The notes under the pieces: generated by a model | Seen by the model: only the letters and a program-made list of their open reading frames with translations | Told to the model about the DNA's origin: nothing | Database searches by the model: none | Origin: Acinetobacter calcoaceticus ANC 3811 | GTDB taxonomy: Bacteria; Pseudomonadota; Gammaproteobacteria; Pseudomonadales; Moraxellaceae | NCBI RefSeq assembly: GCF_000399665.1 | Contig: NZ_KB976986.1 | Location: 2,231,546 to 2,295,545, forward strand | Direction: 5' to 3' | DNA length: 64,000 bases | Shown here: positions 9,204-21,575 of the stretch, in pieces | Layout of the letters: each line of letters begins with the position of its first letter | Position numbering within the stretch: position 1 is the stretch's first letter | Made by a program: the position numbers and the translations under genes

Positions 9204-11093
9204 TTATTTCCCCACTACCTGAATAACGATCAAGATCATCAATAACACCACTACACCGAGTGACATACTTGATGCGTATTCACGCAATGAACCGGTTTGA
9301 CGTGAGCTTGTAAAACTATTTCCGCCTTTCACAAGTGCAGGAAGAACTAACCACAAACTGTCAATCGGGTCACGGCCAAAGATTTTGGCGAAGAATAAAT
9401 AAGGTTTAACAAAAACGATGTCATACAATGCATCAAAACCAAAAGCGGTACGGCAAATATGTGCCAAACCTGAACCCAAACTTGTTTGAGCGAATGATTT
9501 CACTGCACCATAAGCAAATGCGAATAATGCTATACCAACAACTAGACCAACTAGCGCAATTCCTACTGCTAAATGCTCTGCCCCATGCATGCCTTCAACA
9601 AATTGTTCAGCTACATGGAATTCAGGAATTTTTGCAGTATTAAGAATACCAGCTACAGGTGCTTTTAATACGGCACCAACAAAAGTAGACAGTACAGCTA
9701 AAATGCCTAATGGAGCCCAATAAGTTGCACCTTTAATTTCATGGTAAGGCGTGTTTTCTTGACCAAAGAATACAACCCAGATTAAACGGAATGTATAGAT
9801 TGAAGTCAGAAATGCACCTGCTACACCCACCCAATATAAGGTGTGATATAGAGCAACTGATTGACCTTGTACCCAAACTTCACCAAGAATCGCATCTTTA
9901 GAGAAGAAGCCAATGGTCAAGAATGGAATCGCTGCTAATGCACCACCACCAATCGCGAAACAAGCAAATAGGAATTTGTTACGTTTGAACAAGCCACCCA
10001 TTTTGAAGATGTTTTGCTCGTGGTGATAAGCCAGAATCACTGCACCAGAAGACAAGAATAATAATGCCTTAAAGAATGCGTGAGCCAACATGTGGAACAA
10101 GCCAGCTTGATAAGCTTCCGCACCTACAGCCATAAACATATAACCCAACTGACTCATTGTTGAGTAAGCCAAAATACGTTTGATGTCTGTTTGAACGAGT
10201 GCAGCAAAACCTGCAACTAACAAAGTCACAGCACCTGTTACCGAAATGAATTGCATCACTTCAGGCGCAAGTTCGAATACGCTAAATAGACGACAGCATA
10301 AATACACACCAGCCGTTACCATTGTCGCAGCATGGATTAATGCAGAAACAGGTGTTGGACCTGCCATTGCATCTGCTAACCATGTTTGCAATGGAATTTG
10401 AGCAGATTTACCAGCAGCACCTAAGAACAACATCAATGCAGTCCAGATTGTAAGTGACGAGCTCTTCGTCATTACTTCTGCTGCGTGTTCAACGATATAC
10501 TGAGTATTCAGCGTACCAAATTGTTGGTAAAGCAAGAATAAAGCGATAAGTAAGAATACGTCACCTACGCGGGTAACTGTAAATGCTTTGATCGCAGCCC
10601 AACCATTTGCAGGGTTTGCATAATAGAAACCGATAAGCAAATAAGAGCAAAGACCTACGCCTTCCCAACCTAAGAATAACAACGCTAAGTTGTCGCCCAA
10701 TACAAGCACAAGCATGCTGGCAACAAACAGGTTGAAATAAGAGAAGAAACGCGCATAGCCCTCTTCACCACGCATGTACCATGATGCAAAGATGTGGATT
10801 AAGAAACCAACACCCGTCACCATGCCCATCATGAGTAAAGATAAGCCATCTAAATGTAAGCTAATGCCTGGCGCAAAACCACCAACATTGAACCATGTCC
10901 ACAGGTTTTGAACAAAAACTTGCTGACCACTCGTGGTAAATGCCATGCCAGCAATCAGAGCAAATAATGCAGATAAACCTACAGAACCAACACCAATAAT
11001 TGCTGCAACATTTTCAGAGAGCTTGTCTCGTCCTGCCGCCAATAAAATAAAACCGATTAGCGGAAATAATATTGTTAGATATAAATAACTCAT
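9204..11093 (-). CDS. nuoL: NADH-quinone oxidoreductase subunit L
   Basis: Distal antiporter-like subunit of complex I, 629 residues. The TM5 glutamate is in [20 protein letters not shown] (about 137-156). The TM7 lysine region is [19 protein letters not shown] (about 227-245). A long C-terminal part, after about residue 490, corresponds to the lateral helix and anchor helix. It overlaps nuoK by four bases (ATGA). Confidence 0.96.
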   Translation of the reverse strand: MSYLYLTILFPLIGFILLAAGRDKLSENVAAIIGVGSVGLSALFALIAGMAFTTSGQQVFVQNLWTWFNVGGFAPGISLHLDGLSLLMMGMVTGVGFLIHIFASWYMRGEEGYARFFSYFNLFVASMLVLVLGDNLALLFLGWEGVGLCSYLLIGFYYANPANGWAAIKAFTVTRVGDVFLLIALFLLYQQFGTLNTQYIVEHAAEVMTKSSSLTIWTALMLFLGAAGKSAQIPLQTWLADAMAGPTPVSALIHAATMVTAGVYLCCRLFSVFELAPEVMQFISVTGAVTLLVAGFAALVQTDIKRILAYSTMSQLGYMFMAVGAEAYQAGLFHMLAHAFFKALLFLSSGAVILAYHHEQNIFKMGGLFKRNKFLFACFAIGGGALAAIPFLTIGFFSKDAILGEVWVQGQSVALYHTLYWVGVAGAFLTSIYTFRLIWVVFFGQENTPYHEIKGATYWAPLGILAVLSTFVGAVLKAPVAGILNTAKIPEFHVAEQFVEGMHGAEHLAVGIALVGLVVGIALFAFAYGAVKSFAQTSLGSGLAHICRTAFGFDALYDIVFVKPYLFFAKIFGRDPIDSLWLVLPALVKGGNSFTSSRQTGSLREYASSMSLGVVVLLMILIVIQVVGK

Positions 11094-11398
11094 CCGCGCA
11101 TCTCACTAGCAGCATCCACATCCAAATGATGGAAGCGATGATAGAACTGAAGGACAATCGCAAGACCGATACATGCCTCTGCTGCTGCAAGGGTCAAAAT
11201 CAGAATGAACATCACTTGTCCATCTGGTTGTGCCCATACGCTACCCGCAAGAACAAATGCCAATGCAGCAGCATTCATCATGACTTCAAGGCTCATTAAC
11301 ATAAATAATAGGTTGCGTCGAACCATTACACCGTAAAAACCGAGTGCAAAAAGGATGGTTGCAACAATCAAACCATGTTCTAAAGGAATCTGGCCCAT
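11090..11398 (-). CDS. nuoK: NADH-quinone oxidoreductase subunit K
   Basis: Small complex I membrane subunit of 102 residues with three helices. The two proton-channel glutamates are visible in [15 protein letters not shown] (TM2, Glu at about 38) and [14 protein letters not shown] (TM3, Glu at about 74). It overlaps nuoJ by one base and nuoL by four. Confidence 0.96.
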   Translation of the reverse strand: MGQIPLEHGLIVATILFALGFYGVMVRRNLLFMLMSLEVMMNAAALAFVLAGSVWAQPDGQVMFILILTLAAAEACIGLAIVLQFYHRFHHLDVDAASEMRG

Positions 11399-11919
11399 TA
11401 TTCTTTTTCCTCTTCTGCACCTGGTTCACGTTTACCTAAGTGGTATGCTGCAACAAGGGCTGCTAGCAATAACATCGCGGCAACTTCAACCAATAGTAAA
11501 TAGTGAGTAAAGAGTGCTTGACCAACTAATTTTGGTCCAATCACTTGTGCCCCAAGTGGTGCTGAAATTGTGGTGTATTCACCACCAAGCATCCAAACTA
11601 AAAGCAAGCCGAGTAAGAAACTCATTAGGGCTGGATATGCCCAAGCATCTGAAGAAAGCCATTTACGTTCTTGTTCAACGGTGTGTTGACCTAAGTTAAG
11701 CATCATCACAACGAAGACAAACAGAACCATAATTGCTCCGGCATAGACGATGATTTCAAGAGCACCTGCAAAAGGCGCCCCCACGATCATGAAAATACCA
11801 GCAACAGCAAGCAATGAAACAATAAGACTAAGCAAAGCGTGTACAGGGTTCGTGTTAGTCACTACACGAACCGTAGAAACGATGGCCACGAGTGCCATCA
11901 AATAAAACGGCCACATCAT
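11398..11919 (-). CDS. nuoJ: NADH-quinone oxidoreductase subunit J
   Basis: Complex I membrane subunit of 173 residues with five helices. It carries the conserved TM3 stretch [19 protein letters not shown] (about 56-74), part of the path linking quinone reduction to proton transfer. The C-terminus is short and acidic (GAEEEKE). It overlaps nuoI by four bases and nuoK by one. Confidence 0.95.
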   Translation of the reverse strand: MMWPFYLMALVAIVSTVRVVTNTNPVHALLSLIVSLLAVAGIFMIVGAPFAGALEIIVYAGAIMVLFVFVVMMLNLGQHTVEQERKWLSSDAWAYPALMSFLLGLLLVWMLGGEYTTISAPLGAQVIGPKLVGQALFTHYLLLVEVAAMLLLAALVAAYHLGKREPGAEEEKE

Positions 11920-12458
11920 GGTAATAGACTCCGTACATCGATTGGTGCACTTTCTTTTTGTGCTTGACCTTTCTCTTTACCGTTAATCGCCATACCCGTT
12001 ACACGGTAGAAGTTGTAGTCTGGATATTTTCCCGGACCTGAAATGAGTAAGTTTTCTTTCTCATAAACAAGGTCTTGACGTACATATTCACCAAGCTCGA
12101 AATCTGGTGTCATCTGAATCGCAGTTGTTGGACAAGCTTCTTCACACATACCGCAGAAAATACAACGTGAAAAGTTAATACGGAAAAATTCCGGATACCA
12201 ACGTCCATCTTCTTTTTCTGCTTTTTGCAATGAGATACAGCCAACTGGACACGCAACCGCACATAGGTTACATGCCACACAACGCTCTTCCCCATCTGGG
12301 TCACGCGTCAACACAATACGACCACGAAAGCGTGGCGGCACAATCTGTTCAGCCGGTACTTCTGGATATAAAATCGTGTCACGTTTACGCGTTACATGGC
12401 TAAATACCATAAACAACGAACGTACAATCGATCCGAATCCAGCTAGAAATTTATACAT
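11916..12458 (-). CDS. nuoI: NADH-quinone oxidoreductase subunit I
   Basis: Peripheral-arm Fe-S subunit of 180 residues carrying clusters N6a and N6b. Two 4Fe-4S motifs are visible: [15 protein letters not shown] (about 60-74) and [12 protein letters not shown] (about 99-110). It passes electrons from NuoG towards NuoB. It follows nuoH after an 18-bp gap containing AGGGAGTA, a good ribosome-binding site. Confidence 0.96.
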   Translation of the reverse strand: MYKFLAGFGSIVRSLFMVFSHVTRKRDTILYPEVPAEQIVPPRFRGRIVLTRDPDGEERCVACNLCAVACPVGCISLQKAEKEDGRWYPEFFRINFSRCIFCGMCEEACPTTAIQMTPDFELGEYVRQDLVYEKENLLISGPGKYPDYNFYRVTGMAINGKEKGQAQKESAPIDVRSLLP

Positions 12459-12476
12459 TTTGTACTCCCTGCTGTC

Positions 12477-13493
12477 CTAGGCCTGATTCATCAGAATCAC
12501 AGCACCAGTCACTAACAAGTTGACCAACGCCAATGGCAAACAAATTTTCCAACCAAAGTTCATGACTTGGTCATAACGTGGACGCATTAAAGAACCACGA
12601 GCCAAAACAAACATCATTACAAAGAATGCTGTTTTAATCACAAACCAGAATACTGGCGGAACAAATGGAATTTCTAAATTGAATGGTGCTAACCAGCCAC
12701 CGAAGAATAAAGTTACGATCAATGCAGAAATAAGTACCACGTTGACATATTCAGCAACGAAGAACATACCCCATTTCATACCACCATATTCAACATGGTA
12801 ACCTTCAGCCAATTCTTGTTCTGCTTCTGGTTGGTCAAATGGATGACGGTGAGTTACCGCAACACCAGCAACCACAAAAATCAAGAAACCTAAGAATTGT
12901 GGAATGACGAACCAAACATCACGTTGTGCTTCAACAATTTCACGAAGGTTAAATGAGCCTGCAATTGCAACCACACCCATCAATGAAATACCCAAAAACA
13001 CTTCATAAGAAATGGTTTGAGCAGCTGAACGTAAACCACCAAGCAATGAGTATTTGTTATTTGAAGCCCAGCCACCAAACAATACTGCATAAACTGCAAT
13101 ACCAGCCATTGCCATGAAGAACAACAAACCGATACTCATATCGGCAACACCCAGTGAAGGACTCACCGGGATTACCATGAATGAAAGAACCGCTGTTGCC
13201 ATTGCAACAGCTGGTGCTAAGCGGAATGTAAGTTTGTCAGCAAATTTTGGTGTCCAGTCTTCTTTGAACATGATCTTGAGCATGTCGGCAACGATCTGGA
13301 ACATACCACCAGGACCAACACGGTTTGGACCATAACGGTCTTGCCACCAAGCAAGTAAACGACGTTCAATAAAAGACATCAACGCTGCAACTAAAACAAC
13401 AACAAGCAAAATCACAACTGCTTGAACTACAGCGTAGGCAATTGGCCAGTTCTCAGCCCAAAGTGGCGTTTGACGTATAATTTCTTGATTCAT
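12477..13493 (-). CDS. nuoH: NADH-quinone oxidoreductase subunit H
   Basis: Membrane subunit at the foot of complex I that forms much of the quinone chamber. It has 338 residues and about eight helices. Visible signatures are [20 protein letters not shown] (about 41-60) and the acidic loop [20 protein letters not shown] (about 218-237). The loop glutamates are proposed in the family to couple quinone chemistry to proton pumping. Confidence 0.96.
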   Translation of the reverse strand: MNQEIIRQTPLWAENWPIAYAVVQAVVILLVVVLVAALMSFIERRLLAWWQDRYGPNRVGPGGMFQIVADMLKIMFKEDWTPKFADKLTFRLAPAVAMATAVLSFMVIPVSPSLGVADMSIGLLFFMAMAGIAVYAVLFGGWASNNKYSLLGGLRSAAQTISYEVFLGISLMGVVAIAGSFNLREIVEAQRDVWFVIPQFLGFLIFVVAGVAVTHRHPFDQPEAEQELAEGYHVEYGGMKWGMFFVAEYVNVVLISALIVTLFFGGWLAPFNLEIPFVPPVFWFVIKTAFFVMMFVLARGSLMRPRYDQVMNFGWKICLPLALVNLLVTGAVILMNQA

Positions 13494-13496
13494 GAA

Positions 13497-16181
13497 TTAC
13501 ACTCCTAAAGCCACTGAAACAGGCTCAGCTAGTGACACCATTGGTGCTAAACCAACTGGGTAACCAATATAACCTGTAGGTAAATATTCAATTACTTGTA
13601 CAGGCAAGCTCACTGTGGTTTCGCCTGCTTTTACTGTAATGCGTTGACCTTCTTGAAGGTTCAAACGAGTTGCATCTTGTTCGCCCACTGCAAACATAGC
13701 TTCTGGAATACGAGTTTCCATTGCTGGTGTTTTAATAGTGAATTCACCAGAACCAAAAATATGATGCATTGGTACTAAGCGGAAACTTTCAGTGTTTGCA
13801 ACTACAGGCACTGGAGCAACATAGCTACGTGCAGGACGTTTTGCCAAGCGATCGAATAAACGAACACCCGAATCACCACCTTTTAAGTGACCACCCACTT
13901 CATCTTGGTATTTGTTCCAAGATTGTGGAGAGTTCCAGCCCGGAGCCCACGCAAAGGGTACCAATGAGGATGCTTTTTGCGGACCAACATAACCTTCCAT
14001 TGAGAATGTTAATGCTGAATCTGGATCGGTAGGCTGTTTCGGTTCATGAACTGATAACGGCGCACGCATTGATGTACGACCTGAATAACGGCGTGGTTCA
14101 CGCGCAATTTTCAAACCATGTACACGGTAACCTGCATCAGGTGCCACATCTTGAATTGCTTCAAGAACTGGTACATTTTTCACGATGCTTTCAATCACAT
14201 CATCAAGCAATGTCCAATCTACAGCCTTACCTTTAATGCCAGTTTCAATGGCATGTAACCAGCGCCATGATTCTTTAATTGCATATTCAGGCTTGTAGTA
14301 ACTTGGATCGTAAACTTGATAGAAGCGCTGTGCACGACCTTCTTGGCTTACAACAGTACCGTCACCTTCTGCAAAGCTTGCTGCTGAAAGAACGATATCA
14401 GCCTGTTTCACAGTTTCAGTTTCACTGTGATCAAGCACGATTACTGTTTCAGCTTTATCTAGTGCAGCTTTTACTTGAGCAGCAGGTAAACGACGGAACA
14501 AGTCATTTTCAACAATAACAAGTGTGTCGTAGTCTTGAGCAAATGCTTGTTCAAGGCTTAAGCCGCCAAACAATGCCAAGCCCATAGAGTTCACTTCAGG
14601 AACTACAAGACTTAAACCAGCTTTAGAACCTAAGTTCTGAGTCAACTCAGCCGCAGCTTCCATAATAGAAGCATCTTGCAAACTTGTGCCCGCAATGATT
14701 AATGGTTTGTTTGCTGCTTTTAAAGTGTCAGCAATGGTTTGAGCAAATGCTTTTGCATCGTCATCCAGACCAATTAATACATCACCTTTCACTGCTGCTG
14801 CTACGGCAAAGCCTAAACGTGCAATATCATTTGGTGAAGCAACAACTTCACCAGTTGCAACGTCGGCAAGACGAGTTTGAGTTGCAGCCAAGATATAGAT
14901 CGGAGATTTTGCTTCTTGACCAATACGTTGTAAAGGTTCAGCCAACCAATCTGGAGTACGTGTTTTCGCAGCCATTTCACGAGCTTTGTTTTTCGCAGCT
15001 TGGCGAACAGACAATGCCATACGTGGAGCAGTTTGAGTTAGGTCTTCACCTAAAATCAGAACAGCATCATAGCTTTCAATTTCACGCATATTCGGGTTGT
15101 AAATACCCTCGGTTTGCATGATAGATGCAGCAAGCTCAACAAGTTTTTGCTCTTTTTGAGCAACACCAGTTGAGTAGTTTTCCTGACCTACAAGCTCACG
15201 TAATGCGTAGTTCGATTCCAAGCTTGCGCGTGGAGAACCAATACCCAAGACTTTTTTGCCTTGAAGCTTTGCAATCGTTTGATCTAAAGCTTGATCAACA
15301 GAAACAGTTGCAACAGTTTCACCGTTACGGAACTGAGGCTGACGTGGACGGTCTGCACGGTTTACATAACCTGTGCCAAAACGACCTTTATCACAAAGGA
15401 AGTACTGGTTAACCGAACCATTAAAACGGTTTTCTACACGACGGATTTCACCATAACGTTCACCCGGAGAAATGTTACAACCAGAAGAACAGCCTTGACA
15501 CACGCTTGGTGCATACTGCATGTCCCATTTACGGTTATAACGCTCTGAATGAGTCTTATCAGTGAATACACCTGTTGGACATACTTCAGTCAAGTTACCC
15601 GAGAATTCAGATTCTAAAGTACCTGATTCTGGACGACCAAAGTAAACACGAGATGCATTGGCATACACACCAAAGTCTGTACCGCCCGCATAATCTTTGT
15701 AGTAACGAACACAACGGTAACAAGCAATACAGCGGTTCATTTCATGTGCAATGAATGAGCCGAGTTCTTGATTGTAATGCGTACGTTTTGTGAAGCGGTA
15801 ACGACGACGGTCATGACCAGTCATCACAGTCATATCTTGTAAATGACAGTGACCACCCTCTTCACAGACTGGACAGTCATGCGGGTGATTCGTCATCAAA
15901 AATTCAACAATAGATGCACGGAAATCCGTTGCTTCTTTGTCTTCAACTGAGATATAGGTATTGTCAGATGCTGGTGTCATGCAAGACATGACCAAACGAC
16001 CACGCGTATCTTCTGGATTCGCATATTGCGTAACAGCACATTGACGGCAAGAACCAACCGAACCTAAGGATGGATGCCAACAAAAATATGGGATGTCGAT
16101 GCCCAGACTCAAACATGCTTGTAGCAAGTTTTCCGAGCCGTTGACTTCATACGATTTTCCATCGACATGAATTGTAGCCAT
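13497..16181 (-). CDS. nuoG: NADH-quinone oxidoreductase subunit G
   Basis: Largest peripheral-arm subunit, 894 residues. Visible in order: an N-terminal 2Fe-2S domain (SCRQCAVTQ, about 45-53), the His-Cys cluster region HDCPVCEEGGHCHLQDM (about 100-116), two 4Fe-4S groups around RCIACYRC (about 149-156), and then CQGCSSGCN. The next cysteine lies exactly 27 residues after the last cysteine of that motif. That spacing preserves the ligands of the off-path N7 cluster, which many other lineages have lost. The rest is a molybdopterin-oxidoreductase-like fold without cofactor function. Eleven bases separate it from nuoF. Confidence 0.96.
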   Translation of the reverse strand: MATIHVDGKSYEVNGSENLLQACLSLGIDIPYFCWHPSLGSVGSCRQCAVTQYANPEDTRGRLVMSCMTPASDNTYISVEDKEATDFRASIVEFLMTNHPHDCPVCEEGGHCHLQDMTVMTGHDRRRYRFTKRTHYNQELGSFIAHEMNRCIACYRCVRYYKDYAGGTDFGVYANASRVYFGRPESGTLESEFSGNLTEVCPTGVFTDKTHSERYNRKWDMQYAPSVCQGCSSGCNISPGERYGEIRRVENRFNGSVNQYFLCDKGRFGTGYVNRADRPRQPQFRNGETVATVSVDQALDQTIAKLQGKKVLGIGSPRASLESNYALRELVGQENYSTGVAQKEQKLVELAASIMQTEGIYNPNMREIESYDAVLILGEDLTQTAPRMALSVRQAAKNKAREMAAKTRTPDWLAEPLQRIGQEAKSPIYILAATQTRLADVATGEVVASPNDIARLGFAVAAAVKGDVLIGLDDDAKAFAQTIADTLKAANKPLIIAGTSLQDASIMEAAAELTQNLGSKAGLSLVVPEVNSMGLALFGGLSLEQAFAQDYDTLVIVENDLFRRLPAAQVKAALDKAETVIVLDHSETETVKQADIVLSAASFAEGDGTVVSQEGRAQRFYQVYDPSYYKPEYAIKESWRWLHAIETGIKGKAVDWTLLDDVIESIVKNVPVLEAIQDVAPDAGYRVHGLKIAREPRRYSGRTSMRAPLSVHEPKQPTDPDSALTFSMEGYVGPQKASSLVPFAWAPGWNSPQSWNKYQDEVGGHLKGGDSGVRLFDRLAKRPARSYVAPVPVVANTESFRLVPMHHIFGSGEFTIKTPAMETRIPEAMFAVGEQDATRLNLQEGQRITVKAGETTVSLPVQVIEYLPTGYIGYPVGLAPMVSLAEPVSVALGV

Positions 16182-16192
16182 AGTCGAATTCC

Positions 16193-17524
16193 TTAAACTT
16201 GTTCTACGTTGCTGGTTTGCACGACAGGACGAGTCGTCACTTTCGCTTCAAACTCACCACGGAAATGTTTGAGTGCGCCCATAAGCGGCTCCATCGCACC
16301 TGGTGCGTGGGCACAGAAAGTTTTACCGATCCATAATTTACGAGTCAATTCTTGTAAATGGTCGATATCTTCTTTCTTACCTTCGCCTGCTTCAAGTGCT
16401 TTAAGCGCTTTAACAGCCCATGGCAAACCATCACGACATGGTGTACAGAAACCACATGATTCACGCGCAAAGAATTCTTCTAAGTTACGAGTGAGTGATA
16501 CCATGCATTGAGTTTCATCTACAACCATTAATAAACATGTTCCCAAACGAGAACCTGCTTTCATAATCGTGTCTGCATCCATTGGTAAATCAATGGTATC
16601 AGCTGGTAAAAAGTCAGTTGAAGCACCGCCCGGTAACCATGCTTTAAGCTTTAAGCCTTCTCGCATACCACCAGCATGATCTTCAATCACTTCACGTGCA
16701 GTTGTACCAAATGGCAATTCCCAAAGACCTGGGAATTTCACTTTACCTGACGCACCATAAATTTTAGTGCCTGGGTCTTTTGATTTACCTGCTGATAAAC
16801 CGATATACCACTCTGGACCACGAAGCATAATTGCTGGCAAGTTGTTATAAGTTTCAACGTTGTTCACAATTGTTGGACGGCCCCATGCTCCTGCAACTTG
16901 CGGGAACGGTGGCTTAGTACGAGGGTTAGCACGACGACCTTCAAGCGAGTTAATCAATGCAGTTTCTTCACCACAGATATAACGCCCTGCACCCGTATGT
17001 ACGTGCAACTCAAAATTCCAGCCAGAACCTAAAATATTTTCGCCTAAATAACCTTTAGCACGAATCTGTTCTAACGCTTCATTTAGATATTGAGCAGCCT
17101 CGATGTATTCACCACGGATAAAGATATAACCATGAGTCGCCTCTAAGGTATAACCCGCAATTAACATCCCTTCGATCAATTGATGTGGAAGTTTTTCCAT
17201 CAACAAACGGTCTTTAAAGGTACCCGGTTCCATTTCATCGGCATTACAGATCAAATAACGTGGACCACCATCATTTGGTGCCATTAATGACCATTTAATA
17301 CCCGCTGGGAAACCCGCACCACCACGACCTTTTACGGTTGCAGCTTTAATCACGTCTAACACTTCAGCAGGTTTCATGCCTAATGCTTTTTTAAAGCCAG
17401 CATAACCTTCAAGTGCTTCGTAATCATCAGCACCACGAACTTCTTCACGTTTACTTAAACGCCAAGTTAGTGGATGAGTTTCTGGATTACCGTCGCCATA
17501 AATTGGTTTTGGTTCAGTATTCAT
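16193..17524 (-). CDS. nuoF: NADH-quinone oxidoreductase subunit F
   Basis: NADH-binding and FMN-containing subunit, 443 residues. The glycine-rich NADH/FMN site [16 protein letters not shown] is at about 68-83. The N3 4Fe-4S ligands are in [12 protein letters not shown] (about 353-364), with a further cysteine in TFCAHAPGA. It receives hydride from NADH and passes electrons to NuoE and NuoG. It overlaps nuoE by four bases. Confidence 0.96.
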   Translation of the reverse strand: MNTEPKPIYGDGNPETHPLTWRLSKREEVRGADDYEALEGYAGFKKALGMKPAEVLDVIKAATVKGRGGAGFPAGIKWSLMAPNDGGPRYLICNADEMEPGTFKDRLLMEKLPHQLIEGMLIAGYTLEATHGYIFIRGEYIEAAQYLNEALEQIRAKGYLGENILGSGWNFELHVHTGAGRYICGEETALINSLEGRRANPRTKPPFPQVAGAWGRPTIVNNVETYNNLPAIMLRGPEWYIGLSAGKSKDPGTKIYGASGKVKFPGLWELPFGTTAREVIEDHAGGMREGLKLKAWLPGGASTDFLPADTIDLPMDADTIMKAGSRLGTCLLMVVDETQCMVSLTRNLEEFFARESCGFCTPCRDGLPWAVKALKALEAGEGKKEDIDHLQELTRKLWIGKTFCAHAPGAMEPLMGALKHFRGEFEAKVTTRPVVQTSNVEQV

Positions 17525-18030
17525 ACATACTTCTCCAATAACTGTTTGACTGATGTCACTTCAACTAAACCGTGAGTATCTTCATCAATCATTAAAGTTG
17601 GGCCTTTGTCGCAGTTGCCTAAGCAGCAAATTGGAAGCAGCGTAAAACGACCATCTGCAGTCGTTTGACCAAACTGAATACCTAATTCGCGCTGGAATGC
17701 TTCAGCAAGTGTTTCTGCACCCATCAAGAAGCAAGCAATTGAGTCACAAAGCAAAATTACGTGACGACCTACCGGTTGACGATAGATACGGTTGTAAAAT
17801 GTTGCAACACCTTCCAAATCAGCAACACTCATCGACAATAACTGTGCGATGGCATTCATTTGAGCGTCATCTACCCAACCATTACGGCGCTGTACACACT
17901 TCAATGCATCCAAAGAGGCTGCACGAGGGTATGGATAGTGACCAATGTGATGTTCGATATCGTGAATTTCGTCCGCAGTCAAAATCCCTTCAACATTCAC
18001 ACGTGGCTTTTTATCAGTCAAAATCATCAT
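17521..18030 (-). CDS. nuoE: NADH-quinone oxidoreductase subunit E
   Basis: Thioredoxin-like 2Fe-2S subunit (cluster N1a), 169 residues. Ligand cysteines are visible in [12 protein letters not shown] (about 95-106) and [10 protein letters not shown] (about 135-144). Two adjacent ATG codons open the frame; either may be used. It lies 13 bp after nuoCD. Confidence 0.95.
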   Translation of the reverse strand: MMILTDKKPRVNVEGILTADEIHDIEHHIGHYPYPRAASLDALKCVQRRNGWVDDAQMNAIAQLLSMSVADLEGVATFYNRIYRQPVGRHVILLCDSIACFLMGAETLAEAFQRELGIQFGQTTADGRFTLLPICCLGNCDKGPTLMIDEDTHGLVEVTSVKQLLEKYV

Positions 18031-18043
18031 TATGTGTTACCTC

Positions 18044-19831
18044 TTAGCGATCCACGTCAGCCATAACCACGTCAATGGTCGCCAGATAAATGATTAAGTC
18101 AGATACCAAACTACCGTTAATCACTGCAGGCATTTGCTGTAAGTGAGTAAAGGTCGGTGTACGAATACGAGTACGATAACTCATCGTCGATTTATCTGAA
18201 GTCAAGTAATACGTACTTGCGCCTTTAACCACTTCAGTCATAAATGATGACTCGCCCGCTGGCATGACAGGACCCCATGAAACGCTCAAGAAGTGCGTAA
18301 TCAAGGTTTCAATATCTTGTAATGTCTTATCTTTCGGTGGTGGAACAGCCAATGGATGATCCGCTTTATATGGACCAGAAGGCATGTTATCCAAACACTG
18401 TTGAATAATTTTTAACGACTCAGTAATTTCACGGAAGTGAACGAGTACACGTGCATATGCATCGCCTTCATACTCAACTGGCACATCAAAATCGAAGTTT
18501 TCATAGCCACTGTATGGACGATATTTACGAACGTCAAAATCAATGCCTGTCGCACGTAAACCAGTACCAGTTACACCCCATGCGAGTGCAGATTTGGCAT
18601 CGTATTGTGCAACGTTACGCGTACGACCAATAAACACAGAGTTTTTCAATGCTGCTGTGTAGTATTCGTTTAAGCGCTTAGGCATCCACTCTAGCAATTC
18701 TTTAACAAGTTTTTGCCAGTTGTTTGGAAGATCGTGTGCTGTACCACCAATACGGAACCATGCTGGATGCATACGGTAACCCGTGATTGCCTCAACAATG
18801 TCGTAAACTTTTTGACGGTCTGCGAACATATAGAATACTGGTGTCATACCACCGGCATCCTGAATTGCCGTACCACAGAATAACAAGTGGTTATTAATAC
18901 GGAACAATTCGTTCAACATGACACGAATCACTTGCGCACGTTCAGGAACTTTAATACCTGCCATTTGCTCTACAGCCATTACATATGGCATGTTTTGAGC
19001 ACAACCACCTAAGTAGTCGACACGGTCAGTATAAGGAATGAAAGAATGCCATGTTTGACGCTCAGCCATCTTTTCCACACCACGGTGGTGATAACCAATA
19101 TCAGGAACACAGTCCTTCACTTCTTCGCCATCTAACTGCAATACAACACGGAACGCACCATGTGCAGATGGATGGTTAGGACCCAAGTTCAGGAACATGA
19201 AGTCTTCGTCAGCGTTACCACGCTTAAGACCCCAGTCTTCTGGCACAAAGCGTAAGTGCTCTTGTTCAAAGTCTTGTTTCGCTTTGTCTTGCATGTACGG
19301 CGTATATTCCGTCGCACGTGCTGAATATTCTTTACGTAAAGGATGACCTTCCCAATACGTTGGCAACAAAATACGACGGAGCATTGGATGCCCTTCGAAA
19401 TTGATACCGAACATATCGTAAGCTTCACGTTCATACCAGTTGGCATTTGGCCAGATATTAGTCGCTGTCGGAAGGTTAAGATCATTTTCGTTCAAGGCAA
19501 CCTTGATACGAATGTCACTATTACGCTCAAGCGATAATAAATGATAGAACACAGTGAAGTCAGATGCTGGTAAACCATCGCGATGAACACGTAAACGCTC
19601 ATCCATCGCAGATAAGTCAAACAGCATTACATATGGACGTTCCACTTTACGTAGGAACATAAGGACTTCTTGCACGCGTGCGCGCTCAACCCAGACTGTT
19701 GGAAACTCTTCAAAAGTCGCCTGCACGTAAAAGTTCTCACCAAATTTGGTTTTGAGTTCTTCTACGATTGCAAATGCTGGGCGTGAATCAACTGGTGTTG
19801 ACTCTGGCATAGCAATGTCAGTTTCAGCCAT
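18044..19831 (-). CDS. nuoCD: NADH-quinone oxidoreductase fused subunits C/D
   Basis: Natural fusion, as in enterobacteria and pseudomonads. The NuoC part covers about residues 1-190 ([20 protein letters not shown] near 128). The NuoD part runs from about 205 ([20 protein letters not shown]) to the conserved C-terminal ADVDR. NuoD contributes the quinone-binding site next to NuoB and has a degenerate hydrogenase fold. The 595-residue length fits the fused form. An 84-bp gap separates it from nuoB, the longest inside the operon. Confidence 0.96.
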   Translation of the reverse strand: MAETDIAMPESTPVDSRPAFAIVEELKTKFGENFYVQATFEEFPTVWVERARVQEVLMFLRKVERPYVMLFDLSAMDERLRVHRDGLPASDFTVFYHLLSLERNSDIRIKVALNENDLNLPTATNIWPNANWYEREAYDMFGINFEGHPMLRRILLPTYWEGHPLRKEYSARATEYTPYMQDKAKQDFEQEHLRFVPEDWGLKRGNADEDFMFLNLGPNHPSAHGAFRVVLQLDGEEVKDCVPDIGYHHRGVEKMAERQTWHSFIPYTDRVDYLGGCAQNMPYVMAVEQMAGIKVPERAQVIRVMLNELFRINNHLLFCGTAIQDAGGMTPVFYMFADRQKVYDIVEAITGYRMHPAWFRIGGTAHDLPNNWQKLVKELLEWMPKRLNEYYTAALKNSVFIGRTRNVAQYDAKSALAWGVTGTGLRATGIDFDVRKYRPYSGYENFDFDVPVEYEGDAYARVLVHFREITESLKIIQQCLDNMPSGPYKADHPLAVPPPKDKTLQDIETLITHFLSVSWGPVMPAGESSFMTEVVKGASTYYLTSDKSTMSYRTRIRTPTFTHLQQMPAVINGSLVSDLIIYLATIDVVMADVDR

Positions 19832-19915
19832 TGGCTTGGCTTCCTATTTAATACAAATTCTGTCAATTTTCTCGATGAACATATCGGTTAGATATGTCAA
19901 AGCACCGTCAAAAAA

Positions 19916-20593
19916 TTATTTAATCTCATCCATAGAGCGTAAGTTTTTAACGGCAATACGCTGCGCATTCTTACGGTCACGTTCTGGCATCATCTTTGGC
20001 TTATACACTGGCTGAAGATCATCACCGATCACGGCAGAAAGCGGGCGTCGCTCTAATTGAATCTGGTCTTGTAAAAGCATTAAAGCTTGAATTAATGCTT
20101 CAGGACGAGGTGGACAACCTGGGACGTACACGTCAACAGGAATAATTTTGTCTACACCTTGAACCACTGAATAGATGTCGTACATACCTCCAGAGTTTGC
20201 ACAAGCACCCATCGAGATGACCCATTTAGGCTCTAACATCTGTTCATATAGACGCTGAATAACTGGTGCCATTTTTACGAAACAGGTCCCTGCAACAATC
20301 ATCAAGTCAGCTTGACGAGGTGAAGCACGGATAACCTCTGCGCCGAAACGTGACAAGTCATGCACACCGGTTAAGGTCGTTGCATACTCAACGTAACAAC
20401 ATGAGGTACCAAAGTTAAATGGCCACAAGGAGTTTTTACGCCCCCAGTTTACTGCTGTATGCAAGACATCCTCTAAACGAGTCATGAATACGTTTTTATT
20501 CACTTCCTCTTCTAGTGGATCTGTCACGATTTGACGTTCTTGCAATGGGTATTGGTCAGCATCCGGATTCGCGCGGGTCAGAGTATATTTCAT
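19916..20593 (-). CDS. nuoB: NADH-quinone oxidoreductase subunit B
   Basis: Carries the terminal 4Fe-4S cluster N2 that reduces quinone; 225 residues. Ligands are visible as the tandem cysteines in [10 protein letters not shown] (about 62-71), MIVAGTCF (about 97-104) and the CPPRPEAL motif (about 159-166). It begins six bases after the stop of nuoA. Confidence 0.96.
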   Translation of the reverse strand: MKYTLTRANPDADQYPLQERQIVTDPLEEEVNKNVFMTRLEDVLHTAVNWGRKNSLWPFNFGTSCCYVEYATTLTGVHDLSRFGAEVIRASPRQADLMIVAGTCFVKMAPVIQRLYEQMLEPKWVISMGACANSGGMYDIYSVVQGVDKIIPVDVYVPGCPPRPEALIQALMLLQDQIQLERRPLSAVIGDDLQPVYKPKMMPERDRKNAQRIAVKNLRSMDEIK

Positions 20594-20599
20594 CCCGAC

Positions 20600-21151
20600 T
20601 TACTCCTTTTCAGATGACAATGCAGGTGTAGTTTTTGACTTAACACGACCTGATGATTGAGCTGGAATCTGGCCTGTAGGGTCAGTTACGAGCTCTTCAA
20701 TAGAGTTAAAGCGTGTAATTTCAGCAATGTTCATTGTTGGTGAACCGATTTTAATCGTCTCACCTGCTGATTTACGGCGATCTGCTGGTGACCAACTTAA
20801 AGCACCTACAGAGAAGGCATAAACAAGCGCAATCAATAAATCAACGACAAAGATCACGACAGTGGTATATCCCAACCACCCTACTTCACGCACAGAAGTA
20901 GACCATGCATAGAGGTAAAGTGCCTCTAAGTCGAAGACAACAAAGAAAATTGCAACTAAATAGAACTTTGCAGACAGGCGAATGCGAGCGCCACCAGCAC
21001 TCACGACACCCGATTCAAACTGCTCTTGCTTAGCACGCCCCCACGATTTCCCCCCGAGGAGTAAGGGAACTGTGAGCATAAAGACGCAAAGAAATGTAAC
21101 GCCGATCACGAAGGCGATAATCGCCCAGTCGTATGGAGTAATGGCACTCAT
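20600..21151 (-). CDS. nuoA: NADH-quinone oxidoreductase subunit A
   Basis: First gene of the operon; a three-helix membrane subunit of 183 residues. It has the conserved FDLEALYLYAWS near residue 79 and an unusually long polar C-terminal tail (about 55 residues after the last helix). The frame stays open to 21223. I chose the ATG at 21151 because AGGAG lies ten bases upstream and the protein then begins at the family position (MSAITPYDW). Confidence 0.94.
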   Translation of the reverse strand: MSAITPYDWAIIAFVIGVTFLCVFMLTVPLLLGGKSWGRAKQEQFESGVVSAGGARIRLSAKFYLVAIFFVVFDLEALYLYAWSTSVREVGWLGYTTVVIFVVDLLIALVYAFSVGALSWSPADRRKSAGETIKIGSPTMNIAEITRFNSIEELVTDPTGQIPAQSSGRVKSKTTPALSSEKE

Positions 21152-21575
21152 GCGGGGATAACTCCTGGCAGGCCTATTATTTAACAAAGAATGTATGTAT
21201 TGGCCTTCAAATACACCAAACACAAAATTAATCCCGCCAATTGTACCTGATTTCTAATTTCGCATGCTAGTTGAAGCGTCTTAGTCTTTCGGATGATTTT
21301 CTTGGTAAAACTATTCTTCTATGGGTTGTAAGGGGGGTTTCACCGCACATAATCGGTTTATTTAATAGTTTTTTTGTTTATGATGATTTTTTTCATTTTT
21401 TAATTTTAGAATAATTACACAGTTCATCCATCATTAAGTTTTAATAACTTACTTTTTTATAATATTAGTTTGTTTTTTATTGTATTCAGCTTCTCCTCTG
21501 AATTATGATGAATGTTTAGTCATGCATAATATTTTATTACTCTTGGATAAGAGTGTTTATCATTAAGGGCAGCTG
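21152..21575. promoter_or_regulatory. Intergenic region with divergent promoters of nuo and the diguanylate cyclase
   Basis: This 424-bp AT-rich gap must hold the nuo promoter and that of the cyclase gene. On the minus strand TACAAT (plus coordinates 21240-21245) could be a nuo -10 box about 90 bp before the nuoA start; no convincing -35 is visible. I recognised no hairpin, operator or RNA gene here. Confidence 0.35.

Noticed and set aside
14702..15121. 139-residue open frame on the plus strand
   Set aside because: It lies wholly antisense to nuoG, has Gln/Leu/His-rich composition typical of antisense reading, and no ribosome-binding site.
17697..18047. 116-residue open frame on the plus strand
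   Set aside because: Antisense to nuoE and the end of nuoCD, both with firm active-site motifs.
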